From Isoetes taiwanensis (taxonomy: Eukaryota; Streptophyta; Lycopodiopsida; Isoetales; Isoetaceae), in assembly GCA_021234155.1 (NCBI GenBank), contig JAJEKV010000034.1:7982028-8046027 (forward strand): a DNA stretch of 64,000 bases, in the 5' to 3' direction. Within the stretch, counting starts at the first letter, position 1; every line of letters starts with the position of its first letter. Below the pieces are notes generated by a model, which ran no database searches, was not told the DNA's origin, and was given only the letters and a program-made list of their open reading frames with translations. This document shows positions 23,837 to 35,534 of this stretch, in pieces. Position numbers and translations under genes: made by a program.

Positions 23837-25005
23837 TCTCAAAAAAATAAAATAAAAAACAAGGTCTCAAGCATCGCAGGAATTGCCCTTCAAAGGGGTC
23901 TAGAGGAGTTTTCATGGGTTTGTTTCGTTCTTTGGCGCTTGGGTTTGTTTTTGTATGGAGTCGTGTAAATGATATGAATGCAGGTTGTCATTTTCTTAGC
24001 CCAAGAAGGTTCTCATTGTTCATTTGGAGTTAACGTTTTGTTCGTAGTATGAACTCTATGGTGGTCATTACATCCCCGTAATTCGCGTTGAAACGAGCAT
24101 TCGCCCAAGAAGGCACCCCAAGCAATGCTACCATTCTACGGCCAAGACTCGTGGCTCCAGCTTAAGGCAGTATGGGCCTCGCTTGCCTAGAGCCTTATCG
24201 GGCAAAATGACCTTTCTCGGGGCAATTACCATGTGCTATAGTCATATATAGTCATGTGTCGTTACTCTAAAACATATGTTTTCATTGTATTATAAATCAA
24301 AATCGTCTCCATTTCGTGTTCTCTTCCATGTTGGCCATGAATTTGATTTATGAAACTGCTTTTAGATATTAGTATTCTTGGAAGACTCCTCTTTGCAAGC
24401 ATCAAAGATTAAAGCTGGCTAGATCCTCGCATTTATTTCATTGTACAAATTTAGTGAACAACAATTATGAAATTATTTTGCACTTTCCCATGTTTTATAG
24501 AAGAGACATTCATGAATGGTCATATGAAAACTAAATTAGAAATTAGGTTTTGTGCTAATTGGATTCATATTCTAATTTTCTCTCTTGCGCATCTAGAAGG
24601 AAATGTATCGTTGGCCAAGATTTGCTCCTTGAGCTCCGCTTACGTAATAAAGAAAATGAATGACACTTTGACCGCTGCTCAAAAGTGCTTTAGGTAGTTT
24701 ATCATTCTTCCCCCTTATCAAATCCTTTGTTAACTTGCGTAATCATCCTTGCATTGGATTGATAATACTTACCCTATAAAGGGGAAAAAGTCTTGGCTTG
24801 AACACTCAAAATAAATGATGGCTTAGTGAAGGCACCTTGGTATTCCATTAAGTACGTTGTAATAAGTTGTAACACTTAAAATAAAATATGACTTCAATAA
24901 ATTACTTACGCCTACTCTAGATTCACATTAACAAAGATTGTAATAAAGCTATTCAACCATGTGCACACTTTTTAATCGTTAAGAATTGATCCGTGATGTT
25001 TTATT
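23837..25005. other. Intergenic, nothing recognised
   Basis: AT-rich sequence with only short open frames. The longest (24,467-24,697, plus) shows no known domain. Confidence 0.4.
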
Positions 25006-25011
25006 GCAGAA

Positions 25012-25425
25012 TAGATAGAATTTTATATTGAAGATCTTTTTTGCATGATGATCCAAAATATGAAATGTATATCTTGTGGAATCAAATTCATTGCCACGAA
25101 TGCCAGTGGGAAATTTGTCTCAAATAATGCAAAAGCAGGTCAATTTGTGGCATAAACTCAATTTTTTTGTTTGTGTGAAGGACACCCAAATGGGGTGGTT
25201 GGAAAATTGTGAACCTGTTATGCCATCTATTCTTCACAAGATTTTGAAGCATATTGAGTATTTTTGTGGGAATGAAATTTTGTTTTGGTTGGAAGTGTGG
25301 ATAATTTGAATAAATTACTGAGATGTATAATTGAATAGACCAGATTTTTATATTTGAAGATCTTTTGCAAATGATGATCCTAAAATATGAAATGTATATC
25401 TTGTGGAATCAAATTCATTGCACTT
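25012..25425 (+). repeat. Direct repeat of about 85 bp, 310 bp apart
   Basis: The block 'gaagatctttt…gcatgatgatcc…aaatatgaaatgtatatcttgtgg…aatcaaattcattgc' occurs at 25,027-25,092 and again at 25,355-25,422 with few differences. The intervening 260 bp are unrelated. It may be a duplication or the ends of a small non-autonomous element, but no terminal inverted repeats were seen. Confidence 0.7.
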
Positions 25426-25479
25426 TGTACATTGGCTCTCACAAAGTTATGCACATGACTTATTAGAACACCAAGCATA

Positions 25480-25660
25480 ACCTTTCTGCTATCTACATAC
25501 TGAGTTTCAAATATTCAGCTATTTCTTTTCAAAAGGCCTTCAACAATGACTTTCTCTCTGTAATCGGGAGAAGTATAACCTTTCTCGCTATCTACATACC
25601 GAAGCTTCAAATATTCAAATTTTCTTTTCAAAAGGCCTTCAACAATTTCTCAGAATCGGA
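25480..25660 (+). repeat. Tandem repeat, about 90-bp unit, two copies
   Basis: 'ataacctttct.gctatctacata' followed by 'cttttcaaaaggccttcaac' appears at about 25,482-25,550 and 25,576-25,645. Confidence 0.75.
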
Positions 25661-26245
25661 GAGCCACTAGACGAGCCACTAGATCGAGCCAAATTCTCTT
25701 TCTTCCATCTATGATGGCGAGAGTTTGTAATCCCCAGGATTATTTGCACCACAAACCAGGTCACTTTGCATAGACAAGTTATCAAAGGTCTGTATTGAAT
25801 TTATCTTGGTCTAATTTAAGAAATGAAGAGTAACAGATTTAACCTCTTTCTTTTATAGAACAAGATGGTGAGGCCCTGATATATTTAAAGACAAATTTTG
25901 AGCTGGCTTGTGGAGGCATACGTACTGCCATAGTGGAGGAAGGATGCATTGAGCCACGAAAAGGTGTCAATATTCTTTATCTCAACCAGCGTTGCTCCTC
26001 TAAAGTCATTCTGGAAAAACAAAACTTGCATGGCACCATAGTTCGCTACTGTCTGTAAATAAGGTGAAACATAAAACTCTTTGGGATCCTTTCCATTACA
26101 AAATCAGAGTTGACAAATCGGCAGAGGTGCCCAAGATGTTGTCCTGAAAAAATGACAAAATGGTGTAACAAGTTATTTGTCAAAAATGGAGAAGTTTGTC
26201 GACAGAAATTTCAATGCAATGCGTGGTTGGTTGCCCATTCCAATG

Positions 26246-26635
26246 TCAACAATATTCCCGTGCAATGAAGACTTTTAGAAGTGCCTCCGTTGCCACCGAC
26301 CAAATGTAGTGCTCAACAAGAGCTGATTGGCCCGCTCTTCTAAGGCCCGTACCTAAGCCGCTATATTTCATAATCATAGTGGCACTATCATAATGCAATT
26401 GTTTTGCTTTGGTAAATAAGAAGTGAAAGTTCTCGCCGATGATTGGTTCAGCCTCATTTGTCAGAATTGCGCTTATCACTGTATCGCTTTTTGACGTATG
26501 TACCGACATGCCTGATCCGGGCACTAAACTCCCAAGCAAGTCTGGGTTGTTGTTTTCTTTTGCCATCACCACATAAGCCTTGGCCAAAGTCAACCGATCA
26601 CCAAGCCGCCTTGCAAAAGAATGTATGTTGAGCAT
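26246..26635 (-). CDS. Unrecognised ORF, 129 codons
   Basis: An intact minus-strand frame in a region with few other long frames. It starts MLNIHSFARRLGDRLTLAKA and contains LVPGSGMSVHTSKSDTVI, then a helical stretch ending in YIWSVATEALLKVF. No signal peptide or membrane segment is obvious and I recognise no family. A terminal exon of a host gene is possible, since a plausible open stretch also lies upstream, but no splice partners were identified. The tandem repeat at 26,760 lies just upstream of its start. Confidence 0.3.
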   Translation of the reverse strand: MLNIHSFARRLGDRLTLAKAYVVMAKENNNPDLLGSLVPGSGMSVHTSKSDTVISAILTNEAEPIIGENFHFLFTKAKQLHYDSATMIMKYSGLGTGLRRAGQSALVEHYIWSVATEALLKVFIAREYC

Positions 26636-26754
26636 TTCCTCCGCTAGATTAAGACCGGGTGGCTCGTCCTAGCCGTTATTTCTGACCGAGAATAAAAGGA
26701 GATGATAGAAGAACTTGTAATGCCGTAAACCCAAGTTTACTACAGAGAGTTCCC

Positions 26755-26885
26755 CGACCGCATAGAAGCCAAGATGAGTCTACGTGATAATTCTAAAATT
26801 TTGAAGAAATGACCAAAATGCATCTGCATAGAAGCCAAGATGAGTCTACAGATAATTCTAAAATTTTGAAGAAATGAGCAAAATT
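26755..26885 (+). repeat. Tandem duplication, about 65-bp unit
   Basis: 'gcatagaagccaagatgagtc' plus 'gataattctaaaattttgaag' occurs at 26,760-26,812 and 26,826-26,875 with minor changes. Confidence 0.85.
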
Positions 26886-27870
26886 TACCCTGATTTGTGA
26901 TAATAAAATCATTTGAAGGGAACAACCTATAGCCATGTATATATTCGTGAAAGAGACATTGATTATTAAGGGATCTCCAAGGATTGCATGAGATAATAAT
27001 AGAAGAAAGGACAACAAACTTTAACCATCAAAACCAAAGCAGAAAATGACTATCCCATTATTAAACACCAATGCAGAATAAAATTTCGGGTGATTTGCAA
27101 CTAAACCAGTCTTACCACTATGCCACTACCACCACTATGTCAGTGTAATAGCTATAGCATGCAAAGCTTTCTATCTGTTATATTCATCCTCGTCCCCATA
27201 TCAAGAAGAGCCAGAAGTTTATATGCACTTTGGTTTACAACTAGGTGTTACAGCAGTTTATATTACATCTTTTTGTGCTGCCACATGGTTCCACCCAATA
27301 TGCATGTGTCATAAAACTACTACTGTTGGTTCTGATTAACAGTGCATAATTTCGGTCAGGTCCTGGCAGAAGAGGGCAAGGCTAAGTCTTGATATTTATA
27401 TACTAAAATGACAGATTTGTTTACCTGATCTTCATTATCTTGCATGCATTCCCCATCCATTTGTATTTCAGGGACCATATGCTCAAAGGCCTGGTTGCCT
27501 TGTCGAAAATTTGGCCAATGCTGTTCCTACTGAATGGATAAGCCCTTTTGCCATATTGCCCATCAGCATGATCTTTTTCTCGGATCGCATAAAACCGGCC
27601 GATTTAGAGTCCGGATGTGGTATTTTTCGACTTTTTTGTGGTGTTTCCTACCACCCGCTATCAGCCATTGCACTTCACAGCTTGCAAGCCCGTAACCAAC
27701 TATTTTGGGTCATTTTGCTCAATCCATCCCTATCTTAACTCAAATCACTTTCTCTTCATCAAACTAGTGTTAAAGAGGAAGACAAAGTGGTTGGAAGGGT
27801 TTTGAAGCGCTTCAAGCCGCCCGGGAGTCGCAAGAAGGATCCACCAAAGATTTCGACCTCAAGCTAGCCG
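26886..27870. other. Intergenic, nothing recognised
   Basis: Only short frames without domains (for example 27,511-27,738, plus). A short phrase at 27,618-27,650 ('gtggtatttttcgacttttttgtggtgtttcc') resembles single units of the palindromic array that follows at 27.88 kb. Confidence 0.35.
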
Positions 27871-27877
27871 CGTAACT

Positions 27878-28022
27878 TTGGTTTTTTGGCCAAAATACCA
27901 CTTTTTGGCCAGAAATACCATATCTTTAGCCAAAACACCCGCCTTTTGGCCGAAACACCACTTTTTGGCCAAAAAACTACTACCATATCTGTGGCCGGAA
28001 ATACCACAAAAAAGTCCTGAAA
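27878..28022. repeat. Palindromic minisatellite, core TTTTTGGCCAAAA
   Basis: About six units of 20-30 bp, each with a core close to the perfect palindrome TTTTGGCCAAAA followed by 'ataccac' or 'acacc'. The clearest units are at 27,878-27,905, 27,898-27,925, 27,945-27,965 and 27,960-27,980. The minus-strand frame across it repeats FWPKSGILAKK-like words and is a by-product. It recalls the S1 and S2 hairpin arrays in principle (short palindrome plus conserved flank) but has a shorter period. Confidence 0.75.
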
Positions 28023-30818
28023 TACCACATCCCTGACTCTATATACGGGCGTCCGGATCAAACCCTCTTCCATGACCATGTCTTTTCATTCCTTTGTGAA
28101 TCGATAAGGTGTCCAAAGAAGCACCATTCAAGTTCTATCTTGAGACTAACCGTCTAGGCACTTCCCTTCCGCCCTTATCGATAAATCATGCCCTTAAAGC
28201 TAGCTCTTGATGCCCAAATTTAGTCAAACAAGCACCACCCGCCTTAGCTATTCTTCAAAACCTAAGATCAGCCATGCCAAAACCCTAGATAACCTAAAAC
28301 AAGGTGCTGACGGAGGGTTGCCCCTCCATGGCCTGAGGGGTGAAGTGGCTTAAATCATAGTTCAAAGTCATATTTTGACAATCAATTCAAAACCATAACC
28401 CCAACATTTAGACACAAAAAACTTTGTAGCCAATGAACTACCTTTATCTTCCAAAATGCACCACATAGAGATTTTTGTGAAGTGGAATTGGTGGCAAGGA
28501 ACTAGTGTCCGCTTTTACCCAAAAGCATTGACCATTAGTGTGAAGGTTCACAATAAAAAGAGCCTCAATCCTTTTATTACATATGCAATGTAAGAACCTA
28601 TAAATAGGCCATTTGATCGATAGGTCAACAAAGTTGAAGGTCATAAATGAGTAAAAATGTAAGGTTATTAATGTTAAGATAATCGTGTGAGCGTGATTAA
28701 AAAAAAAAAAAATCAGGGAACAAAGCAAACGATATGAAGTGTAAACGCCCGTGTGGATTTGAAAGTTCACAAAGGAAGACCGTGTAAGTGCAAAAATAAA
28801 ACCGGTCAAAAAATTGCAAATCAAGAAATACATGCTCTTTTATAGTTGGCATGAATAAGCTAGCATGAATAATTGAAGTGGCAAGGGATTCAAGATGCAC
28901 CCCACACATGAGAAATAAAAATAGTAATATTCCATGGCCTCTTAAAAAGAAAATAGGAAAGTAAATGCAAATAAGAAACTTATCATGTAGCAATGTTTGG
29001 CTTGACATCACTGGCTTGGGCGAGATAGATTGAATAATAAACCCATGTGTATTAGAGGTTTATAAGCGTGTTTTTGTGTAGAGGTATAAGGATCACGCTT
29101 TGTTTCTTAACATTGTCCGTGCACATAACACCGACAAATTGCATAACACCGACAAATTGCCGCTGAAGTATGATGTTGTAAGCTTTATTTATTCTACCTA
29201 TATCCCGCCAATGCAGATCAGCGCACCACCACCTCCGCTGGAATGAACCAAGAAGATTTTGCCCACTATTGTCGTAATAAGTAGTAGGGTTTTTGGTTTG
29301 TGGATGTTCCATTATCTCAATTTGGGATGGAGACATTTTGTGGTGATCTAAAAACCACCGCATGATTTTCTTGGCCTCTTTCTTCGCTCCGCACACAAAT
29401 CGCTTACTTTTCAATTTCCAACCGTACCTGTTCCCATCAAGATCGACTTACATTATTCAAATCGGGCCACGATAAATTTCTTTTCTCTCTCACACCGAGA
29501 ATAGACAATGCCATTTACTACAACAAAGTATGATGTTGTAAGTTTTTCTATTCTATCTCATAAATTATCCCGGTGTTGTGTCCCGAGAATAGAGAATGTA
29601 CCCAACATTTATTGCAACATAACGCTTATTAATACCAATGGAGATGATGTTGTGGCTGCACCTTGTGGTCAATAATATGATAATAATATGTTATCATGCG
29701 CCTAGTGGCTATAGAGCTGCATACTACGTAAAACAAATATGGCGATCGACATGAGGAAAAAAAAGCATTGAGAACATGCAAGGGAAAAATACTTATAGCA
29801 TTGTTAAACTCTTCACATCGCCTCATGTGCACAACAATGATCTTGGCTTGACAGTAACAAAAAATATAGAAACTCCTAACAATTGTTCTTGTGTGGCTAC
29901 ATGCAACCATTAAGAATGGAGATATCATTGGGCACACATTATCTTGTTGCATTGCTTTGGGCACGCTTTCTCACCACAATTCGATTCAAGCAATGTATTC
30001 TCCACCTCCAACTTATCGCCCTGTGTATATCATCACGATCCCGCTTTCATTTCCATCAGCATGAAAACCCTTAATTTCAAGTGAACCATCATTCAACAAT
30101 GAAGAATCACTCCTTGTAACCCGGCCACAGCCACCATCGAATTATGCCTCCATTACGCTTTAAGACTTTCTTGTCATTCGGCTATGAATCAATGGCCTAT
30201 TCATAGAAGTCTCCATTGCTTTTATATTTGACATTTAGACAATACTATACCGCTTCCTCCTCATGAAGTTGCATAATGCATGCCCTTTCTAACAATGCCG
30301 CTTTTATTAGCAGCAACTATGCCATCTTTTCTTCAAGTATTAGAATGACCGCTTGAATTGTGAACCTTTGATCACTAAAAATGCTCATTCGAAGTTGCAC
30401 ATTGCCAATCTCAAGCAAGTGGGTGTCAAACGAAACGCTGCTGATCGACTATCATATAATCTTTAATATCCCTTTGGAATGCACATGCTCGCGAATCAGA
30501 AAAAATCTCCGTGCTTAATAGCGTGGACATCATAACCAAAACCGCACCCACTATAACCGGGCGGACCGCCAGAACCAGCCCAAATGATTTTGCCACAAAC
30601 AACTTGCCCATTAGCGCCCACGTGAACTACATCGGTGGATATGGTGGATAAGCATGTGGCATATTGCAATAAGGAAATTGCCCCATCATAGATATGTCCC
30701 GCGAAATAATCAAGTGGAATTTCCAAGAAATCGTGACCAAAAGGATATTCTCAGATTGTAGCTTTGAAAACCAAAGTTGTCCATAACCGATGATGCTTCT
30801 TGATTTATTATTATTTTT
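28023..30818. other. Mostly intergenic, with weak minus-strand frames
   Basis: Contains minus-strand frames at 28,444-28,833, 29,052-29,414 (with GQNLLGSFQRRWW and DLHWRDIGRINKAYN), 29,629-29,964 and 30,426-30,726 (a Gly-rich WAGSGGPPGYSGCGFG stretch). None shows a known domain. They could be decayed exons. Small repeats: 'acaccgacaaattgcata' twice at 29,129-29,163, and 'aagtatgatgttgtaag' at 29,167 and 29,527. Confidence 0.35.
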
Positions 30819-31157
30819 TTTTTTTTTAAGGTAAGATAAATTTATATTCAGATAGGAAGAATTACATCGTAAAGATCCCAAGTAAGGATCAAATAACCTA
30901 GTACAGAGGGATCCCATGTGGATCAAATATAATATTTGAAGCTTGGTACTCATAATTTTTCTCAACCTCTTCTTCCAACTAACTAGTACTACAGATCGGG
31001 AATCAACATCTTCCCAACCTAGAGGAATACTACAGAGACAAATATAAAATTTCCTCAAGCTACGAATATACCTTGAATGCTCTATGAACCACCTCTTGCA
31101 AGAGTAGAGACGAACAGAGAAAGGCATGAAGAAAACATGAGCAATCTCCCGCATTGC
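30819..31157 (-). repeat. Poly(A)-tailed dispersed repeat R2, copy 2
   Basis: Reverse-complement match to 23,519-23,836. The poly(T) run at 30,810-30,828 on the plus strand is the A tail of this minus-oriented copy. Divergence from copy 1 is mainly substitutions. The 175-codon minus frame across it (30,627-31,154) is not shared in copy 1 and is not called as a gene. Confidence 0.7.
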
Positions 31158-34100
31158 TCAAGGAAGCTAACACAGCTCCAAATAACCCATTCTGCAAATT
31201 AATCAATACTGATTGTACCAGGAAAGATGCTGCATTGTCAGGATATATGCAGTCGGCCTAGAATGAATGTAGCCATCGAATTGTTGCATTGTTCCGGATA
31301 TGAAGTAGTCGATTGGGTTCCTATTCAAGGAATGTAATATTTGAACAACCATGCTTTCACCCTCATTTGAATACAAAAGATAATCGCGTGTGCCGACAAT
31401 TGCTGTAAAGGAAGAAGTGCTAAGCGTGTTCTATATAAAGAAAAATTCGCTAGGATCTTCAAAGCAAATCAACAGATATCAAAGTTTAGAGTGGCCATAT
31501 TCACCAGCCCTCAATGAAGAACGGATATGAAGCTATAAAAAGAAATGCAAACAAAAGAAATACGTGACTGTGAAAAATGACTATTGGCTAGTCCATTCCG
31601 TACTCTTCCTTTGATAACCCTTGCTTAGGAGATTAAACATTCATGAAAAGATCTAAGTTAGGTCATGCCATGGCTCTAATTCAAAAAATAATCTATATAT
31701 ACCGTAAGCAAGTCCTTGGACATCAATAAACCCACTTGAAGGATCAAAAACACATCAAATGATGGGGTCGGATCATCAAATAGAGAAGCAAATCCAAGCT
31801 TTAAGCAATTTAAGTCCCTTCAAATTTTAAGGTCAACCGTGGACTATGAAAAAACTGATTCTCGGTCCTCTTCCTTTTAGATGCAAGCTCTACTTGCTCG
31901 GGACCGCCTCGCAAAGAATCACGATTCTTCAACTCGCATTGCCCAGAGCGTGCCTCTCCCTAAGTAGCCAAGAAGAGTGGCTGCCCAACAACGAAAACGA
32001 CCGAGAGTTTACAGCCAATAACAAAGTTTTTGAGTACCATAGGCATATTTCAAGCATATATTGGCATATACCGGGAGCATATGCCACAAACCCACATAAA
32101 CAAGGGTTTGCCCCCTAAGGGCAACCCAACAAAAATCATTTTTGCCCGTCATGGCCTTAGGCGTTTTTTTGAGTCACACCCAATGGGTAAGCATTAAACC
32201 TTGTCATAAAGATTTCCATAAGGCAATTTCTTAGCATTACGATGTAATGCTTGCCATCCATCCCATTAAATCCCATCATTATATTATTCTTGGGTCTTGT
32301 TTCGAGGCCCACTTTTGGCCAGCATTAAATTTTGCCTTGTTGGTATTCAACACCTTACATAACTCCATTAATTAGTTCAACCGTATCTCAATACCTTTTA
32401 TAAATGCTTAGTCCATTTCCTCCTATATGCCTTATTCACCAAGGCCCTGCATTTATAACTTTAATATGGTCTATTCATGGCCATATGCAAAATTCATTTT
32501 TTTTTTTTTTTTTAAATGGCACTAACTGTATGCCTTTCCATCATATCCCTTTGCTAAACAACGTTATTTACATCTATTAAACATGTTACTTTGCTTAGTC
32601 AACACTTTTGCTTGTGGATCCATTCATTACATGTGATCCACCATTCTGAATTGCATAAAAAAAAAAGTCAACTCACACTGATCTATGCAAGCTGAGGTGA
32701 TCTTTATCTTATGGTCATTAGGAATGGAAAGACCTAGCTTCTAATATCTTTAGTATTGTAATGTCATAATAAAGATTGATTTCCACTATAACCTGAGATA
32801 AAGAAAATTTGCCACACATGATCCACTGAAAACAACCCAAAAGTCCACTTTGCCAAAATATTACTTGGTGGAAAGGTGAGACTTGGGGCAATAGAAGAAA
32901 TAACCCTAACATGACTCAGTAACAATCCATGAATGTCCCCATAAGAACACCGAAGCTCTTGCATCAAAATGATTGAGGATAAAGAAATGTCTAAGATCAT
33001 ATCTTTGCTATGGGAAAGTCGTCTCTAAGCAAAGCAAAACGAAAGCTATGATGCAAATTTCCTCATCCCTCAAAGTGGGTGAAGCTCAATTTGGGGCAAA
33101 TGACGATGGATTTTGAAATGGTCATTTCTTCGCCACACATAAACTTTTGGTATAATAGTGGCATATGCATGCCAAAATTGGAAGGGTGATGTTGATATGT
33201 AGAGATTGGAAAGGTCAAAATTGAAAATTGAAATTATACTCCAAAAAAAGCTTTTCGGATTAGAAATTTGATATATTTCTTTTTCCCTGTGAACAAAAGT
33301 CCTTGGGGAATCACCTAGAAAAAAATCCAAAACCTTTTCGCTCGTTTGGAAAACCCTAGATTAACAAGATTGATTTCCATGTCCGATGTCTCGTATTTAT
33401 TTAAATATGTCTCATATTTAAATATCCCAAGGCAAAATTTTGAAGCTTATTTTGAAATTCCATTTGCTAATGGTAGAACTTATCACTAAACTCAGTTTGG
33501 ATTAAGAGTACATGTGGGGCAATATAGTGCAACGAGTAAGAGTTGAACATGTTCTAAGGGTTTAAAAGCCCTTATTTTGGTGTATAGGAATTCAAGAATT
33601 TTGAATTCCACTAGTGCGAATTCAAATTTATGTGTATTGTGAGAGAGGAAAATGGTCTAAGTCAATTCTTTAAGGGTACAGCCAGGGATAACCACGGATA
33701 CTATAGTATAAGATAAGATTCTTAATGTAGGGATGTAAAGAAAGAAAGCTAAGTCAATAGTGAATGGAAGCTCTCGTGGAAGCTCTGATGCTAATAAATC
33801 CGAGAGTAAGAAATGTGAGGCTTCAAATAAGCTTCTAATACTTACACTGAAGAAAGCAAAAGAATGGCGTAAACAGTTTGTACTAGTGCTTGCAATTCTT
33901 CTTATAGCTTCACTTGTTCCTAAGTATGGTTTGTGTAAAAAATGAAACACGATTGCAAAACAAAAAATTAACCTTTTTTTGTACGGAGAACCACAAGTAA
34001 AGGAATATGGGGCGCTAAGGAGGGAGGAGAGGTCTCTTTGTTCGTAAAAACTTGAGGTAAGTAAGTACTTTATAATTCACTTTGATTTGTGCGCAAAGCA

Positions 34101-34600
34101 GAAGAAAAAAATAAATATCTATGATGATGTTGTTTGCAGGCAGAGATGCCATTTTTTAGTGACTACGTAGGCCCTGCACGCAGTCCTATAATCTATGAGA
34201 GCAAACCTTCGCCGCCACCAAAGAAATAACATGGACTGGATAACTCTGGCTTGGAGTTTATGTAGTAGTGTTTGATACAAATAAATAACGAGGATTTGTT
34301 TAATATTCGAATGTTTCATAACCAATTGAAGCCTCTCACCACCTGTTTGAATGTTGAGACAACATAAGGCAATTGTCAATTGTGGCTTCCACTAATGCAT
34401 TTACTCACTCAATAAGTTAGATAGTGAGGAAATACTTCTTTATAAGATTCCATTAACACCACAACAATTTTTCTTAAAACAGCGATATACAGGGTTCGAA
34501 AAAAGTGAGATTAACCTTACATTTTGTTCTATAAAATTTGCCAATGTGCAGATGATGTTGACATGAGTAGGACATGTTGTCCTAAAAAAAAAGGAGCGAA
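31158..34600. other. AT-rich intergenic DNA
   Basis: No recognisable gene. Notable only for long A/T homopolymers (for example 32,495-32,514) and a phrase 'ataaacaagggtttgccccc' at 32,095-32,116 that also occurs at 2,620-2,640. Confidence 0.4.
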
Positions 34601-34655
34601 TTGGACTTTGTCCTACTAGTTTTTGAAGAGGAGGACATTGTCCTACTCTTTTTAA

Positions 34656-35534
34656 ATGGAGAAGGATTTTTTTTTAATGTGGAGAGCAGATATTATTTCT
34701 ATTGAACAGTGGTATTTTGGTATTGACATTGCTCCTTGGCAATGGTTTCAGGAGACATATGGGTTGTTGGATAAAGATATCACTATATGGGCTTATGTTG
34801 CAAGTGCTCTTCCTCTAATTAAGAAGGTGGGTACCAAGAGATGCTGGAACTTTGTTCAAAGTATTAAAGAAGGCAAGAAGCTAGTAAGTTCATGCTACAG
34901 ATTGCTTACCTCCTCAAGTACTTTATCACCTTCTCGAAAATGGCACTTACAGACTTTGCCTTCTCAATGGCAATCCATCTGGAACCTTGTTTGGTCTAAA
35001 TATAATCCTCCAAAGGTAAACGTTCTACTTTGGCAGGTGATTCATTGCTCTTTGAGAGTTAATCGGATGGTTCATCGCTTTAAGCCGAGTAAGCCCACTT
35101 TGCCCAATGTGTGAGCGGTGCATTGAAACATTGAGCACTATTTATATTTGTGTGCGCAGCTGAGTAGTCTTAGGTCCCGGCGCATTTTTTTTGGAGTATC
35201 TTTGGATAGTCGCACTTTCTTTTGGTATTTATCCAAATCGGACCGATTCTAAAAGGATTGCATTTCACATGGCAAAGTCTTGGCTAATATGGAGTGTATG
35301 GAAGGCTTAAGGCGAAGAAAGTCTTTATGATAAGCATATTGCTTCTCGTGGTGCTTCAAAAAAAAAATAAGAAGTTGTATAATTGCTTTCAGATCTCCAA
35401 TTGGCCCGATCATATTAAAATTCTAATATGGAGGATCATCTAAAAGTGATTGATGCTTCAGGACATTTCTTACTCGAAGTACTTTGTAATATTTTGAAGG
35501 TATAATATGAAGTAAAACACGCTCTTCAAAAAAA
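34656..35534 (+). pseudogene. LINE (non-LTR retrotransposon) 3' fragment with zf-RVT domain
   Basis: The plus-strand frame 34,656-35,114 reads the C-terminal part of a plant L1-type ORF2. A linker (KRCWNFVQSIKEGKKLVSSC) leads to the reverse-transcriptase zinc-binding domain: QSIWNLVWSKYNPPKVNVLL and WQVIHCSLRVNRMVHRF (family: WkxiWkxxxPPKVxxFxWxxxxxxLpt). In a neighbouring frame the zinc ligands follow as CPMCERCIETLS and YICV at about 35,100-35,155. Further degenerate coding runs to about 35,350, and an A-rich 3' end lies at 35,525-35,534. The 5' part (endonuclease and RT) is absent, as is usual for 5'-truncated LINE copies. Confidence 0.8.

Noticed and set aside
30627-31154. 175-codon minus-strand ORF
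   Set aside because: Most of it lies in repeat R2, and the frame is not conserved in the other R2 copy.
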